25,996 nt of DNA, from the NCBI GenBank assembly GCA_900551335.1, contig URVO01000001.1, forward strand, positions 1 to 25,996, written 5' to 3'. Every line of letters starts with the position of its first letter. The first letter of the stretch is position 1. This document shows positions 24,831-25,996 of this stretch, piece after piece. Source of the stretch: an uncultured Phascolarctobacterium sp. GTDB lineage: Bacteria > Bacillota > Negativicutes > Acidaminococcales > Acidaminococcaceae. The notes under the pieces were generated by a model that was given only the letters and a program-made list of their open reading frames with translations, was not told where the DNA came from and searched no databases. A program made the translations under genes and the position numbers.

Positions 24831-24923
24831 TTTATTACAAATTGCACGGGATATTGTGTTTTTTGGCTTTAAATCATGAAAATCGTTCTTGTTGTAAAAA
24901 ATTACATGGATAAGTGTAATAAA
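24831..24923. promoter_or_regulatory. Cluster of TGTAA/TTACA palindromes in the TRAP-purB gap
   Basis: The 409-base gap 24708-25116 has no credible gene. In its middle TTTATTACA (24831-24839) and TGTAATAAA (24915-24923) are perfect inverted copies, and TGTAA-AAAA-TTACA (24893-24906) lies between them. The shared half-site suggests a dimeric regulator acting on either divergent gene; I cannot name it, and AT-richness makes chance matches easier. Confidence 0.35.
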
Positions 24924-24992
24924 GTTAACAAGAGCTGCGAAAAAGAAAATCCGAATATTTTTCGATAAATGCACAAAAAACGTTCAGAAAGC

Positions 24993-25021
24993 TTGCGCTA
25001 AATTGGAGAAAATGATATGAT
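24993..25021 (+). promoter_or_regulatory. purB promoter
   Basis: TTGCGC (24993-24998), a 17-base spacer and TATGAT (25016-25021) with a TGA extension before the -10. It predicts a leader of about 88 bases before the purB ATG. Confidence 0.6.
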
Positions 25022-25047
25022 ATTTATGCAACAAACTGTAGTGAAGA

Positions 25048-25084
25048 ATCTGAAGGTAAATTTGGTGGCTTTCAGATGTTTTTT
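25048..25084 (+). promoter_or_regulatory. Terminator-like hairpin in the purB leader (possible attenuator)
   Basis: ATCTGAA (25048-25054) and TTCAGAT (25071-25077) form a seven-base stem with a 16-base loop, followed by G and six T. It lies downstream of the predicted promoter and upstream of the GGGAGG binding site, so it could end transcription early. I do not recognise a known purine riboswitch or T-box aptamer before it. Confidence 0.55.
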
Positions 25085-25116
25085 CATGAATAAATTGTCT
25101 TGGGAGGCATACAAAA

Positions 25117-25996
25117 ATGATTGATCGTTATACTCATCCTGAAATGGGTAATATCTGGACACTCGAAAACGAATTCCGTACCATGCTGAAGGTAGAAATT
25201 CTTGCTTGCGAGGCTATGAACAAACTGGGCATTGTGCCTGATGACGCACTGAAAGACATTCAGACCAAGTCCGACTTCCGCCTGGACCGCATTAAAGAGA
25301 TTGAAGCAGTAACCAACCATGATGTTATTGCTTTCCTGACCAATGTGGCAGAGTATGTTGGCGATGCATCCAAGTATATTCATAAAGGCCTGACCTCCAG
25401 CGACGTAAAGGACACCGCACTTTGCTACATGTCCGTACAATCCGCTGATCTCATCATGCGCCATCTGGAAAACTTCCACGCTATCCTGCGCCGTCGTGCT
25501 GCTGAATTCAAGCACACCGTAATGATTGGCCGTACTCATGGCATTCACGCTGAACCGATGACCTTTGGCATGAAATTCCTGCTGTGGTCTGCAGAAATCG
25601 AGCGCAACATTGAACGCTTGAAACAAGCTCGTGAAATGATGGCTGTAGGCAAGCTGTCCGGCGCTGTTGGCACCTATTCCAACATTGATCCGTTCGTAGA
25701 AAAATATGTCTGCGAAAAACTGGGCCTGACTCCTGTACGTCTGGCTACTCAGGTTATCCAACGTGACCGTCATGCTCATTATATGACCACTCTCGCTATT
25801 ATCGGTTCCTCTCTGGACAAAATGGCTACGGAAATCCGTAACCTGCAGCGTACCGATATCCGCGAAGCTGAAGAATATTTTGCACCGGGCCAAAAGGGCT
25901 CCTCTGCAATGCCTCATAAACGTAATCCTATCACCTGCGAAAAGGTTTCCGGTATGGCACGTCTGCTGCGCGGCTATGCAGTAGCTGCTCTGGAGG
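25117..25996 (+). CDS. purB: Adenylosuccinate lyase, N-terminal part (cut by window edge)
   Basis: PurB acts twice in purine synthesis, cleaving SAICAR and adenylosuccinate to release fumarate. The first 293 codons are in the window. It has the T-S-S-D motif near residues 93-96, the general-acid region G-R-T-H-G-I-H-A-E-P with His141, and the fumarase/aspartase-superfamily signature G-S-S-A-M-P-H-K-R-N-P at 261-271 with the catalytic serine loop. GGGAGG lies before the ATG. Codon use is strongly biased, suggesting high expression. The gene is divergent from the TRAP operon, with its own promoter and a hairpin in the leader. The C-terminal third is missing only because the window ends. Confidence 0.95.
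   Translation, partial: MIDRYTHPEMGNIWTLENEFRTMLKVEILACEAMNKLGIVPDDALKDIQTKSDFRLDRIKEIEAVTNHDVIAFLTNVAEYVGDASKYIHKGLTSSDVKDTALCYMSVQSADLIMRHLENFHAILRRRAAEFKHTVMIGRTHGIHAEPMTFGMKFLLWSAEIERNIERLKQAREMMAVGKLSGAVGTYSNIDPFVEKYVCEKLGLTPVRLATQVIQRDRHAHYMTTLAIIGSSLDKMATEIRNLQRTDIREAEEYFAPGQKGSSAMPHKRNPITCEKVSGMARLLRGYAVAALE

Noticed and set aside
25026..25124. A 32-codon frame in the purB leader that ends just inside purB, resembling a leader peptide.
   Set aside because: Its ATG lies at or before the predicted transcription start and has no ribosome binding site at a usable distance, and its codons show no purine- or amino-acid-related pattern.
1..25996. tRNA or rRNA genes, CRISPR arrays, insertion sequences.
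   Set aside because: I saw no tRNA-like cloverleaf, rRNA segment, regularly spaced repeat array or transposase in the window.

Overview
This window looks like chromosome from an anaerobic, Gram-positive-lineage bacterium (Bacillota, quite possibly Negativicutes). That placement is inferred from gene content and not proven. The yybS-gdpP-rplI-dnaB run is a Bacillota arrangement. The fhs-folD pair, an anaerobe-type biotin synthase and a TAXI-type TRAP transporter suit an amino-acid or organic-acid fermenting anaerobe. Most genes are moderately GC-rich, carry strong AGGAGG-type ribosome binding sites and use U-tract terminators.

Layout. Positions 1-3300 are mainly minus strand: a cut-off MocR/GntR-type regulator that overlaps a patatin-like phospholipase, a small membrane protein behind gluQRS, and a YczE-like membrane protein. 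Positions 3400-10500 are plus strand: trmB, an FtsW/RodA-type SEDS flippase-polymerase with a PASTA-bearing class B PBP, then fhs, folD and a VanZ-like protein ending at a strong terminator. bioB follows with its own promoter and a conspicuous dyad. A hybrid histidine kinase and a separate Hpt protein make an orphan phosphorelay. Then comes yybS-gdpP-rplI-dnaB.

Between dnaB and the convergent TRAP genes lies an AT-rich islet with a D12-class adenine DNA methyltransferase and an HNH nuclease, read as a type II restriction-modification pair. It is bounded by two copies of a 35-nt sequence. The downstream copy forms a complete bidirectional terminator and the upstream copy has lost its outer arm, which suggests insertion into the terminator with a long target duplication. 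The window ends with a TAXI-TRAP transporter (minus strand) divergent from purB (plus strand, cut off at the window edge). The 409-bp gap between them holds inverted repeats, a purB promoter and a terminator-like hairpin in the purB leader.

The points most worth a second look are the restriction-modification islet and its duplicated terminator, a FolD lacking the residues needed for cyclohydrolase activity, a BioB with serine at a normal auxiliary-cluster cysteine, the purB leader hairpin, and the bioB operator-like dyad.
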